Both the position numbers and the translations under genes were made by a program. Shown here piece by piece: positions 26,195 to 34,939 of a stretch of DNA of 64,000 nucleotides. Under the pieces are notes generated by a model, which worked only from the letters and a program-made list of their open reading frames with translations, did not search any database and had not been told where the DNA came from. Numbering within the stretch: the stretch's first letter is position 1; every line of letters begins with the position of its first letter. The stretch comes from Bifidobacterium angulatum DSM 20098 = JCM 7096. Lineage in GTDB: Bacteria > Actinomycetota > Actinomycetes > Actinomycetales > Bifidobacteriaceae. The DNA is taken from the NCBI RefSeq assembly GCF_001025155.1, contig NZ_AP012322.1, forward strand, positions 1,364,001 to 1,428,000. Reading direction: 5' to 3'.

Positions 26195-28480
26195 CTAATG
26201 CTGACGATATAACTTTGCGTACAACTTCCCCTCGGCCATTAAGCTCTCATGCGACCCATGTTCAACAATATGCCCATCATCCATCACATATATCTCATCA
26301 AACATGCGTATCGAGCTTAGCCTGTGCGCCACCACCACACACGCGTATGGCGCACGCATAAGGGCTCTCATTATCTTGTTTTCCGTAACATTATCCAGCG
26401 CACTGGTCGGCTCATCCATCACCATGAACATCGGATTGGTCACCATGGCACGGGCGATTGCGATCTTCTGCCTCTGGCCTCCGGAAAGATTCAAACCATG
26501 TTCACTGATCATGGTGTCCAGTCCCAAGCCCGGATTCATCATCGATTCATCGATGCAACAGTCCTTGCACACTTGCCTTAATCGAGATTCATCCACGGAT
26601 GTCCGTCGCAGCAGGATATTCTCACGCAACGTCATATTGAAAACCGTTGTATCTTGATGGACAAAAGCAATGTTCTTTGCACGCCACGAAAGCGGCAACT
26701 CTTCACATGGATGGCCATCGACCATCACTCTTCCCTGCGTCGGACGAATCAATCCGGAAAGAAGCTTGAGAACCGTGCTCTTACCCGAACCAGTGGGCCC
26801 TACTATCGCGACCTTGCGCCCCTTGGGAATATGTAAAGTAATGTCTTCTACTACGGGCTTGGAAAAAACCGTATACGAAAATGAGACATTGTGTGCAGTC
26901 AGACTCTCCCGGCCATAGTTATCGATACGCTCGGAATGCGGCGCAGCATAGCACGAGGGATTTTCTTGGCTCTCCCCTATTCCCGTTATCTCTTTGCCGC
27001 TCTGGGAATCACTCGGCAAGACTCTTTGGAGAGGAGCATGTTCTCCATCCACATGCCGCATCTCATAATCCATATGCCCGTCATTAGTTCGTTTTCCTGA
27101 TGGAATAATGTCTGCAATCTTGCGGATATATGAGAGAACGGCAGCAAACTGCCCAATGGACGTCATGATGCTGCCGAATGGCACAACAAACGAAGAAGCC
27201 AACGTTACGAATCCGACTACCGTACCCAAGTCGACCATATCTTGAGCAAGCAGCACGGAACCGCATAGGATGATGGCGAGAGGCAATACGAATTCCAGTG
27301 CCGCCGACAGTGACGACATCCATGCATCGAGTTTGCCCCTCTTCCACTGGAAGTGAAGCTGCTTCTGCAGTAAATCAGACCAGCGCCGATAAAAGAAGCC
27401 CTCCAGATTCATGCTTTTTACGGTCTCTATTCCGGAGAAAATTTCAATAAAGGACTGTTGCACTGCGGATTGTGCAGCGGTCTCCTTATCAACCAGCTTT
27501 TTGGATTTCGCAGCATATATCGTCGAGACCATGAGAATAACAAAGCAAATCGCCAATGTCACCATTGTGAGCTGCGGTGAGTAGTTGATCATCATCACCA
27601 GATACACGGCAAGAAACACGAAGGACACCAGCGATCCAATCATTCCGGTAGCCAGCATTTGTTCAACGACAGCCACTAGATTCGCCCGGTAGATCATATC
27701 GCCGCTTGTTCGGTTTATGAAAAAGGCAAACTCTCGTTCGAACACTCCCCGCATGTATTTGCGGAATAGAAAGTTCCCAAACCCTATCCTTAATCGAGCG
27801 TTCGCCAATCCATTGAGCATGGAAATCAGGTAATACAGCGCAAAAGAAACAAGCATCATCGCGAACGCGGCCAGCAGAAACCCCTCGCTGGTGCACAGCT
27901 GCCGACGATTGACGATAAATCTCATTCCTGTTGGAGGAATCAATCCCAAGCTTTGTATTGCAAGCGACAATACTATGGCACTCAACACGAAAACCGGGGA
28001 AGAAACAAGGAAGTCCTTAATCACTCCCATGCAATTCGAGTCGCGCCATGCCCCGCGAATGGATCTTTTCTCTCCCGCACGCTCGGTAAGCACAGCCGCC
28101 GAGGAGCAGTGCCTACGAAAATCCTCTTCTCGCACGGATGAACGCCCACTCGCCGGATCAATAATACAGAAACGGCCGAATGCGTAATGGCTCAAGACTA
28201 CGAAGTGATGATGATTCCATAGCAGGATGGACGGCGAATCCAGTTTTTTGAATCCATCGATATTCCGTACTGCAACGGCCCGGTTCGTCACCCCGTAATC
28301 ATTCAGAATGGTCACTATATTTTTGATGCTTAGCCCGCCACGAGGAACACCATACGCATTACGCAAATCCTCCAATTCGGAATCGCGCCCATACGCCTTG
28401 AGTATCATGGCACATGCAGCCAAGCCACATTCGCTGTGCTCTCCCTGTTCGACGAGAGGGATACGCAAATGCCCTGCCAT
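26195..28480 (-). CDS. lanT: Lanthipeptide exporter/leader peptidase (C39 peptidase-ABC transporter, LanT)
   Basis: Bifunctional protein that removes the precursor leader at a double-glycine-type site and exports the product. The 761 residues comprise an N-terminal C39 cysteine peptidase domain (1-140; catalytic Cys18 in EHSECGLAACA, His92 in NHHHFVVL, Asp108 in IIDPASG), a six-helix exporter domain (about 160-450), a variable linker with low conservation (about 455-530), and an ABC ATPase (Walker A VGPTGSGKST, signature NLSGGQRQKIAIARA, Walker B FMVMDEPTSALD). All catalytic residues are intact. Last gene of the cluster on the minus strand, 18 bases after the ATPase gene. Codon use is more AT-rich than the flanks. 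Confidence 0.92.
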   Translation of the reverse strand: MAGHLRIPLVEQGEHSECGLAACAMILKAYGRDSELEDLRNAYGVPRGGLSIKNIVTILNDYGVTNRAVAVRNIDGFKKLDSPSILLWNHHHFVVLSHYAFGRFCIIDPASGRSSVREEDFRRHCSSAAVLTERAGEKRSIRGAWRDSNCMGVIKDFLVSSPVFVLSAIVLSLAIQSLGLIPPTGMRFIVNRRQLCTSEGFLLAAFAMMLVSFALYYLISMLNGLANARLRIGFGNFLFRKYMRGVFEREFAFFINRTSGDMIYRANLVAVVEQMLATGMIGSLVSFVFLAVYLVMMINYSPQLTMVTLAICFVILMVSTIYAAKSKKLVDKETAAQSAVQQSFIEIFSGIETVKSMNLEGFFYRRWSDLLQKQLHFQWKRGKLDAWMSSLSAALEFVLPLAIILCGSVLLAQDMVDLGTVVGFVTLASSFVVPFGSIMTSIGQFAAVLSYIRKIADIIPSGKRTNDGHMDYEMRHVDGEHAPLQRVLPSDSQSGKEITGIGESQENPSCYAAPHSERIDNYGRESLTAHNVSFSYTVFSKPVVEDITLHIPKGRKVAIVGPTGSGKSTVLKLLSGLIRPTQGRVMVDGHPCEELPLSWRAKNIAFVHQDTTVFNMTLRENILLRRTSVDESRLRQVCKDCCIDESMMNPGLGLDTMISEHGLNLSGGQRQKIAIARAMVTNPMFMVMDEPTSALDNVTENKIMRALMRAPYACVVVAHRLSSIRMFDEIYVMDDGHIVEHGSHESLMAEGKLYAKLYRQH

Positions 28481-28498
28481 ACAAAGTCTCCTCTTAAC

Positions 28499-29242
28499 TT
28501 ACAAGCCAAAATCAACATGCCCATGTTCTTTGCCGAGCATCGCGGCCTTTGAGAATTCATCAAACGAGTTGAGATCGGAGAGCATCGCATCCAGGGCAAT
28601 ATGCTTGTGATCAAGCACGATAATACGATCAGAGACGTTCCAGCAATAATGCAGGTCATGGGTGATCGTAAGTATCGTACGGTTATCGGCACGCAGCCTT
28701 CCCATATATTCAATCAACAGATCACGTGTCAGCGGATCAATGGCATTCGTGGGTTCGTCGAGCATGATGACATGCGGGTCGAACATCATGCCGGCCACTA
28801 TTCCCACTCGTTTGCGCAATCCTGAGCTTAGGTCAGAGACCTTTTTGTCCAGCTGGTCGTTCAATTCGAATGCCCGAACTAATGGATTCTTCTCCAAGGC
28901 TTCAAAAAAGGTCTTATCGTCATCCTTTGGCTTGAATAGCATCTTGCGGAACTTGAAATTCTCTCGCACGGTCATCGTGTCGATAAGGCCGCCCTGTTCG
29001 GTCATTTGGAATACGTCTCTCATTGAGGGAACAAACGCTTTGTTAATGGCAGCGTACCCCGACCAGGGCCTCCGTAATCCAACTATGAGATCGAACAACG
29101 TGGTTTTCCCAACACCGTTATAGCCCAAAATAGCCAATGACTGTCCCTTGGGGACTGCAAAGGTGATATGTTCGAGCACCGCCTGCTTACGCTTGTACCC
29201 AAAAGTCAAGTCGTTTACTTTGATAATATCCGTTGTGTTCAT
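28499..29242 (-). CDS. ABC transporter ATPase of the lanthipeptide cluster (LanF-like)
   Basis: Single ABC ATPase domain, 247 residues. Walker A is LGYNGVGKTTL, Q-loop FQMTEQGG, Walker B VIMLDEPTNAIDP and the switch His lies in TITHDLHYC. The signature reads DLSSGLRKRVGIV instead of LSGGQ, as is common in LanF/BcrA-type ATPases. It probably pairs with the two small permeases at 33.1-34.5 kb to form a LanFEG self-immunity exporter, although lanM and the flavoprotein gene lie between them. Twelve bases downstream of the flavoprotein gene. Confidence 0.87.
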   Translation of the reverse strand: MNTTDIIKVNDLTFGYKRKQAVLEHITFAVPKGQSLAILGYNGVGKTTLFDLIVGLRRPWSGYAAINKAFVPSMRDVFQMTEQGGLIDTMTVRENFKFRKMLFKPKDDDKTFFEALEKNPLVRAFELNDQLDKKVSDLSSGLRKRVGIVAGMMFDPHVIMLDEPTNAIDPLTRDLLIEYMGRLRADNRTILTITHDLHYCWNVSDRIIVLDHKHIALDAMLSDLNSFDEFSKAAMLGKEHGHVDFGL

Positions 29243-29253
29243 GTGTATTCCTT

Positions 29254-29979
29254 TCAGTGCTCCACCTGTGGTAATGACGCAAAGTACTCCGCCAAGCTGT
29301 CACAATCGAACATGCGGTGCTTTTTCCAATACCGATATTCGGCGTTTTGTTCATTCCGGCGGATATACGACCGTTTATAAGAACGAAACAGTTCCTCTTG
29401 ATAACCATTAGGCATGGAAGCCTCGTGCGACGTAAGCGCAGCAAGAATATGCCGAGCCGCGCCCTGTGCCTCATTGTTTTCAAAAGGCATGCCATATGTG
29501 TTGTATGCAGTCGGATCTCGGACAATGCCCAGAGAATCCATGAAACGCTCCAGCATATCGCCAACTTTGAGATATCCGTTCGTGCTGGCGCTTACGAGGG
29601 GCATCCCCGGCTTGCCGCTCAGATAGAACAAATGAGACCAGTAGCATAATCTATCCATTACGATCTTCATGTCACCCGACACGTTATGCCCATATGTTGG
29701 CGAACCGAGAATCAGGTAATCGCAATGCTCAATCATTGTTTTCAGTCTCCCCGAATCATCGATTCCAAGGAGCTCCTGCCGGTCAACGCCGGTCGAGAAT
29801 TCCCACGCTGTACCGTCAGAGGGAAGGATACGCAGATCTTTAGGCGTGCATATGGTCCACGATATTTGCGTATCGATACTGTCCTGTAGTGAGGAAAGCC
29901 ATTGTTGTATTAAGACGATGGCCTGCAATGTTCGGGATTGCGGGTTGCGGGAACCACAGTAGGCAAAAATTCTGTACAT
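29254..29979 (-). CDS. Flavodoxin-fold NAD(P)H-dependent oxidoreductase of the lanthipeptide cluster
   Basis: Flavodoxin-like FMN reductase family protein, 241 residues. The N-terminal FMN phosphate loop is YCGSRNPQSRT, and the core motif LILGSPTYGHNVSGDMKIVMDR binds the flavin ring region and marks the NADPH-dependent FMN reductase / iron-sulfur-flavoprotein superfamily. No iron-sulfur CX2CX2C motif is present. Its ATG shares one base with the lanM stop (TAATG), so it is coupled to the synthetase. Such placement suggests a tailoring step: by analogy with LanJB reductases, hydrogenation of dehydroalanine/dehydrobutyrine to D-amino acids. That role is inference; support of another redox step or of general flavin metabolism is possible. 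Confidence 0.8.
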   Translation of the reverse strand: MYRIFAYCGSRNPQSRTLQAIVLIQQWLSSLQDSIDTQISWTICTPKDLRILPSDGTAWEFSTGVDRQELLGIDDSGRLKTMIEHCDYLILGSPTYGHNVSGDMKIVMDRLCYWSHLFYLSGKPGMPLVSASTNGYLKVGDMLERFMDSLGIVRDPTAYNTYGMPFENNEAQGAARHILAALTSHEASMPNGYQEELFRSYKRSYIRRNEQNAEYRYWKKHRMFDCDSLAEYFASLPQVEH

Positions 29980-32900
29980 TAGATCTCCAGTGAAAGTAGT
30001 GATGGCACATCTGGATTCTGAACCCTCAGCATGGCGTATGCCACGCCAAGTGGTCCGAGGAATACCGACATGTTCGGGAATGCACAGACCTTCCCAAAAT
30101 CAAAATGCTTGTTGCACGATGCGGCAGCGACCATATCGTCCATGAGGTGACGCGCCAACGCCGAGTATCGTTCGTCATTCGTGTTCCGGGCCAGTGAGAC
30201 AAGAACGTCAATCGCACCGGAACGACCGTGGCACAAAGAATCGTCCACCCAGTCGCATGAATCGATGAGCTGTTTTACCGATGAAAACTCAGGGAAGGGC
30301 TTGCCTGCATCATCAAAAAAACGACGTCCGCAGGCAGTGCATCGGTCAATCTCATTCTGCGCCCATAACAGGCCGACTGTACCTCGACACCACTTGCCGC
30401 GCTCCCTTGAGGACCGTACTGGCTGAGCCTTATGCTTCGCCATGGCCTTTTCCCATATCTTTTGCGCATCATCTGCAAATTCGGTATCGCCGACGGCGGC
30501 ATACAGACGCCACAGAGCTACGCTGATTCCTTCAAGACCATGCCCTGCGCCGGCAGGAAAACTGTCGTCCGAATTAGCATTTTCCTCGCGTTGCAATCTA
30601 CAAGCTGTTTTTGCAACGATTCTTCCTAATTGGGATAATTGGATGAGGATATCGTCATCCCGAAGAAGCTCCCATATCCTCAGATACAGTATGATCACAC
30701 TAGACGCACCGGCAAGATAATCCATACGGTAGGTAAACCTGTTCGCCTTACCGACCTTCGACAATCGCACGGATTCGTCTTTCACATAACGCTCCAAACG
30801 ATCCATAATCTGCAAAGCAGAGTTCGTCAAGATATCGGACTTTATGCCAAGGCTCCGGAGCATTAACGCCGGGTATATCTGCGATAGCCCACCGGTAAAA
30901 GCCGATTCCGAAGCGCTAGGCGAGGTACGTAATTGGATTGACCGCATTGTTTTCAATGCATAATCGGCACAACGTCTATCGCCAAAAGCTTGTGACAAGC
31001 TTGCCAGGAAAATGGCGGTTCCACCACATCCGTCATACAGATCAGGAGAAGGCACGCCAACGGCATTCGCATCGTTCTCAGATTCCCCTGATTGCTTTGT
31101 GCAGATCCACGATACCGTGCTGCCATCATCGGACAGTATCGCTTGATCAACCAGATAATGGCCTATCATGAGAGGCCACTCGTTGATGGAAGAAGAGATT
31201 GCCTGACGCTGGCGCACTGGCATATGGAATGCATTTCTGATAAGAGACTCCTGCAAGCTGGCTTCTTCATGAAGATGTCTCTTGGTTCGCATAATACGTT
31301 CGATGGCGCTGTATGCGAATGAGGGACCGCATTCTCTTCCTTCTCCATCCCTCAATATCTTGGAATCAAGAGAAGTAGCAAACATTGGAATATCACCATG
31401 AATCATCTGCTGATACTCACTAAGAAAGATATGCTTGTTTTTGTATGGGAATACATAAAGATTCTCTAATATCGCCTCTACTTTAGTCATGTCATCAAGC
31501 ACCTTCGGGTGATGCATGTAATTCAAGAAGCGAGCATATACGCTGGTGGCCCTTACGAGAACGCGAACCGTTGCTTTCCCGCGTTGCAGAATGCGGCATA
31601 ACGCATCATCCGAAATGCGGCCCAACGCATGCACTCCACGTGTAAAGCCATCAAGAATTTCATGAGCATAGTCAGACGGATTAACGACGTCATCGTTATA
31701 ATGCAGAACATTATCTTTTTTGCTAAAAACGACATGTTGCTTTTGAAAACAAGCGCCGTCCGTATCAAGCATTACCGGTACCGGAAATAGCGTGGGGACT
31801 TCCTGATCTTTGACATTCAGCGCACTAAAATCGATTGATTCTCCTTCGGCATTCAGCACCATGCGTGTCGGGAGGAAGGACGTTCCAGCCAACGAGTCAC
31901 GCAACCGCCTCGCCACTTTCACGTCAGCGGTCTCTCGCAGACTGTTTTGGGAATCCATTTCCACATAGTTGGAGCACACGGTCTCATAGTCGATGATTTG
32001 CGGATATTCACCATCGGAGATGATGTTCTCATAATGCATGTCATTGCCGTGCAGAAACCACACCAGGGCAAGAAGCTCGCCGATTCTCAGGTAGTAACGA
32101 GATACCTGGTCACATGTCAGACATTGCGACTGCCGCACGAATTCCTCAAACGCATATCCATCTTCGGGAAGCACTCTTGAGACATGCAGAGGCAGGAAAT
32201 CATCGGACCGTTCACATTCATGAGCAAGATCGGCAAACAGTACATGAATCGAAAGATCACGTGGCTTGTAAACGACCTTGCTTCCATTATTGAATTCCAG
32301 AATGGCGACCGTACGACCATGATTATGCGCGTCCCCGCCATCGAGACGAATATCACTCAACACGAGCGGCACAGTGCTCTTCAGGAACATCTTGAGTTCC
32401 GAATCAGACTCTTCAAGTCTTGTGAACATTTCACGTATAAAGGCAATATAATCCGTGGTCGCTTGTGTCAGCATGCGAGCCAGCACCGGATACCGAGAGT
32501 ACAACAACCGCTGATACGCATACGTTGAAGCCATGTGTATGAAGGAAAGCATACGTTCATGCCCGTCAGTCCCCTGCAAATTCCCATCCGCGTTCTCACG
32601 GCGCATCTCCAACACCAGTGTTTTCAAACCGATGTTCAGCAGACGATTAGCCAATGTTCCTCTTATGCTGTTTTGAACATTGTCATATGAGTTCATCTGC
32701 GAATCGGGAATTGTTGTTCTCAGCGTCTTTTCCGCATAAAGAATAAAAGGCATGAAGATATTAACATATCCTACGTTAATATCTTCAACGAATTTGCTGT
32801 TTGAAAAGAAGGCGAATATCTTTTCAAAATCAGAATACCATGAAGAAAGATTGCCCTTGTTTCCCTTTAAAAACGACTTTCCATCAATGCATTTCGCATA

Positions 32901-33089
32901 TTTTTTCTTATCATAACCACGAAGCTCAAGCATGCTGGCAAAATCATCGGGGCGCAACGCGCAATTTCGCGACATCCATTGACTGATAACAGAATCGACA
33001 AACGAATCATCACCGGAAGCGTCATCGTCATCAATCAACGAATAGCGTTCTTCGATGGTATCCGCATACATACTTTTTACAATATCCAC
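29979..33089 (-). CDS. lanM: Class II lanthipeptide synthetase LanM
   Basis: Bifunctional enzyme that phosphorylates and eliminates Ser/Thr of the precursor and then cyclises Cys onto the dehydro residues. The 1036 residues comprise the N-terminal DUF4135 dehydratase domain, which has a kinase-like core (KVVYKPRDLSIHVLF lysine motif and HGNDMHYENIISD catalytic loop with IIDYET), and the C-terminal LanC-like cyclase from about 670 (LYDGCGGTAIFLAS; GAGHGLEGISVAL). Zinc ligands are visible as Cys901 in KWCRGTVG and Cys953-His954 in LCHGRSG, so the cyclase should be active. The N-terminal 100 residues are poorly conserved and very AT-rich. It lies 25 bases behind the second permease gene and overlaps the flavoprotein gene by one base. 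Clearly foreign in base composition to the flanking GC-rich genes. Confidence 0.95.
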   Translation of the reverse strand: MDIVKSMYADTIEERYSLIDDDDASGDDSFVDSVISQWMSRNCALRPDDFASMLELRGYDKKKYAKCIDGKSFLKGNKGNLSSWYSDFEKIFAFFSNSKFVEDINVGYVNIFMPFILYAEKTLRTTIPDSQMNSYDNVQNSIRGTLANRLLNIGLKTLVLEMRRENADGNLQGTDGHERMLSFIHMASTYAYQRLLYSRYPVLARMLTQATTDYIAFIREMFTRLEESDSELKMFLKSTVPLVLSDIRLDGGDAHNHGRTVAILEFNNGSKVVYKPRDLSIHVLFADLAHECERSDDFLPLHVSRVLPEDGYAFEEFVRQSQCLTCDQVSRYYLRIGELLALVWFLHGNDMHYENIISDGEYPQIIDYETVCSNYVEMDSQNSLRETADVKVARRLRDSLAGTSFLPTRMVLNAEGESIDFSALNVKDQEVPTLFPVPVMLDTDGACFQKQHVVFSKKDNVLHYNDDVVNPSDYAHEILDGFTRGVHALGRISDDALCRILQRGKATVRVLVRATSVYARFLNYMHHPKVLDDMTKVEAILENLYVFPYKNKHIFLSEYQQMIHGDIPMFATSLDSKILRDGEGRECGPSFAYSAIERIMRTKRHLHEEASLQESLIRNAFHMPVRQRQAISSSINEWPLMIGHYLVDQAILSDDGSTVSWICTKQSGESENDANAVGVPSPDLYDGCGGTAIFLASLSQAFGDRRCADYALKTMRSIQLRTSPSASESAFTGGLSQIYPALMLRSLGIKSDILTNSALQIMDRLERYVKDESVRLSKVGKANRFTYRMDYLAGASSVIILYLRIWELLRDDDILIQLSQLGRIVAKTACRLQREENANSDDSFPAGAGHGLEGISVALWRLYAAVGDTEFADDAQKIWEKAMAKHKAQPVRSSRERGKWCRGTVGLLWAQNEIDRCTACGRRFFDDAGKPFPEFSSVKQLIDSCDWVDDSLCHGRSGAIDVLVSLARNTNDERYSALARHLMDDMVAAASCNKHFDFGKVCAFPNMSVFLGPLGVAYAMLRVQNPDVPSLLSLEI

Positions 33090-33114
33090 AGCATATCCCC
33101 TTCAATGAATTACA

Positions 33115-33774
33115 TTATTTACTCAGCATGAGAAGCGTCTTGCAGTACATTGTTTTTTCTCTTCTTGCGATAATCATATTTACGCATAGTGTCACCAAAA
33201 CCGCAGCTATGCAGAATACATAAAACGGTATGAAAGCATATTGCAAAAGCATCAGCAAGGCCATTGCACCACTCGATACCAGAAGTATCAGAAGTTGCAA
33301 CAATGTCTGGGAATCCGCTTCGACAGAACAATTGATGGCACATACCATAATCACAGATAAAGCCAAGAAAGAAACAACAACAAAAGAAACCACATCAGCC
33401 ATTGCCATGGAATAATCATGAAAACAATGTTTCAATACTCCAAAAATAAAACCAGCGGCATATATTGGCACTACAACCAAAAAAGAAAACACATACCGCT
33501 CAACAAGATATCCATAAATACCATATCCCACTCTATGAATCGAACTTATTATATCGCAAATATAATCTCCATAAACCAAAGAAGACAACTTAAAAACAGA
33601 AATCGTCACCAACAATCCAGGCAAAACGAAAGAGAGAAACACGTCCATTACTGGCTGCAATGTACCATACATTGCGCTTTCCACTGCCAACGTCACGCAA
33701 ATTCCCAATATCTCGAGTGCGACAAATCCAGGCTTTCTTGCCTTCAAGCAATCACGATACAGCAACGCAATCAT
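33115..33774 (-). CDS. Small ABC permease-like membrane protein (LanE/G-like), second copy
   Basis: Membrane protein of 219 residues with about six hydrophobic segments and no other recognisable domain. I start it at ATG 33772-33774 because it then begins MIALLYRDCLKARKPGF, matching the neighbouring permease (MKALLYRDLQLYKKPKY); a GTG eight codons upstream is possible but has no ribosome binding site. The paired paralogous permeases plus the cluster ATPase fit the LanFEG immunity transporter pattern. Sequence divergence between the two copies is high beyond the N-terminus. AT-rich. Confidence 0.8.
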   Translation of the reverse strand: MIALLYRDCLKARKPGFVALEILGICVTLAVESAMYGTLQPVMDVFLSFVLPGLLVTISVFKLSSLVYGDYICDIISSIHRVGYGIYGYLVERYVFSFLVVVPIYAAGFIFGVLKHCFHDYSMAMADVVSFVVVSFLALSVIMVCAINCSVEADSQTLLQLLILLVSSGAMALLMLLQYAFIPFYVFCIAAVLVTLCVNMIIARREKTMYCKTLLMLSK

Positions 33775-33797
33775 ACAATCACCAACACCATACAGCA

Positions 33798-34478
33798 CTA
33801 GGCAAAAACAGATATCGTCTTCACATATTCGGTTTTATATGTGACAAACGTATATAGATAAGCCACAAAACCAACGCCAATCAATATGGCAGCACTCAGC
33901 CACACCGGAAACCCAAATAGGGGAACAAATGCCACACCTATACAAATCAATCCGCAAATGATTAGTCCCAAAAATACCACATTTCGATCAGTCTCATCCT
34001 TTAATCGAAAGACCAGCATATTGGCAACCGATAATTCCGTGAGCGATGTCATAAAGGCTATGCCTATTGTAGGCAATAGGCACATTACCTCAGACGGATA
34101 AAAAAGCTTCATATATATTCCGACAGCAATGTATACGAGCACGAACAGCAGATTGTGAGGCAGCGTGAATCCTATTTTCTCCAGTAAATAATAATTCATG
34201 CCACGCCCCGACTGATGCAGGATCTTGATAATACCGACATGCCTGTCTTCGATGAGAAGGAACGAATTTGTATATACTGACGCGAAAAACGATGTACATA
34301 ACATACTGTCAACGAGTCCTTGCTTCGCGGTTATAGGCATCACGTCGCCCCCTCCGACCTCATACATCCACCCAAGCCAGATTTCCATGATTATCGCCGT
34401 AAAAACAGTTACCAGCCAGAAACTCGCATACTTCGGTTTCTTATACAACTGCAAATCCCTGTACAGCAGCGCTTTCAT
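33798..34478 (-). CDS. Small ABC permease-like membrane protein (LanE/G-like), first copy
   Basis: Membrane protein of 226 residues with about six hydrophobic helices. It starts MKALLYRDLQLYKKPKYASFW at ATG 34476-34478, with GGGGGT four bases ahead; the longer frame upstream runs through the lanA terminator-like hairpin and is not credible. First gene after the precursor gene. Probable subunit of the self-protection transporter with the ATPase at 28.5-29.2 kb. Direct functional evidence is lacking; export of the peptide itself is assigned to LanT. Confidence 0.8.
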   Translation of the reverse strand: MKALLYRDLQLYKKPKYASFWLVTVFTAIIMEIWLGWMYEVGGGDVMPITAKQGLVDSMLCTSFFASVYTNSFLLIEDRHVGIIKILHQSGRGMNYYLLEKIGFTLPHNLLFVLVYIAVGIYMKLFYPSEVMCLLPTIGIAFMTSLTELSVANMLVFRLKDETDRNVVFLGLIICGLICIGVAFVPLFGFPVWLSAAILIGVGFVAYLYTFVTYKTEYVKTISVFA

Positions 34479-34497
34479 ATGCACCCCCTTATAGAAA

Positions 34498-34532
34498 GGG
34501 TGCCGCGGCATATAAGCCACGCCGCAACACCC
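34498..34532 (-). terminator. Hairpin between lanA and the downstream lan genes (attenuator or processing site)
   Basis: Minus-strand GGGTGTTGCGGC pairs with GCCGCGGCACCC (12 pairs including two G-U), followed by CTTCTATAAGG with no real T-run. It begins 19 bases after the lanA stop. A leaky terminator here would give more precursor than modification enzymes, as in many lantibiotic operons. Confidence 0.65.
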
Positions 34533-34551
34533 AGATCTCACCAGTCGTCGG

Positions 34552-34758
34552 TTAATGCTTCTTGCAGGTTCCGCCAACATGGAAATACGATGCAACAGAC
34601 ATCGCAACGGAAACGGTGACATCAACAGAAACCGCAATGGACAGTGACTGCGGGGCCACATCGTTGCCACGCCCGGTCAGCAAGGCCATGTCCTCAGGCG
34701 AGAGATCCGAAAAATCATCCCCCACAATGGAATCGACATCAATACTCGTATTGCTCAT
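34552..34758 (-). CDS. lanA: Class II lanthipeptide precursor peptide
   Basis: Precursor of 68 residues. The leader (about 1-34) is acidic and contains the class II pattern DLSPEDMALLTGRG, equivalent to the ELSxEEMxxLTGG leader ends cut by C39 peptidases, so cleavage after GRG is likely. The core (from NDVAPQ) continues SLSIAVSVDVTVSVAMSVA and ends HVGGTCKKH. It has six Ser, two Thr and a single Cys, allowing at most one thioether ring. It resembles lactocin S in its Val/Ala/Ser-rich middle, aromatic SYFHV segment and single Cys near a basic end (from memory, not aligned). ATG 34756-34758 follows a strong AAGGAGG by seven bases. Confidence 0.92.
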   Translation of the reverse strand: MSNTSIDVDSIVGDDFSDLSPEDMALLTGRGNDVAPQSLSIAVSVDVTVSVAMSVASYFHVGGTCKKH

Positions 34759-34816
34759 AGCAGAGCCTCCTTCAACGTACACACCGTTAGGTGGCTTCCG
34801 GAGCGGAAGCGCGGCC

Positions 34817-34822
34817 AGTATA
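34817..34822 (-). promoter_or_regulatory. Probable -10 box of the lanA promoter
   Basis: TATACT on the minus strand, 58 bases before the lanA start. No good -35 hexamer is seen 17 bases upstream (GGCGAT), which fits a promoter needing an activator. Confidence 0.5.
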
Positions 34823-34849
34823 AGCTCTTCGCAGCAGAGATCGCCCGCC

Positions 34850-34872
34850 CGTGTATCCCAGAGGAATACACG
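34850..34872. promoter_or_regulatory. 23-bp palindrome upstream of lanA: probable response-regulator operator
   Basis: CGTGTATCCC-AGA-GGAATACACG, nine of ten pairs matching. It sits immediately upstream of the -35 position of the putative lanA promoter, the usual place for an activating LuxR/NarL-type regulator such as the one encoded at 36.2-36.9 kb. Confidence 0.6.
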
Positions 34873-34939
34873 AACTTTGTATTGTGGCTGGTCTTTATAT
34901 CATTGTTGTTGTCGTCAATATCAAGAACGGAGCCGTGTC

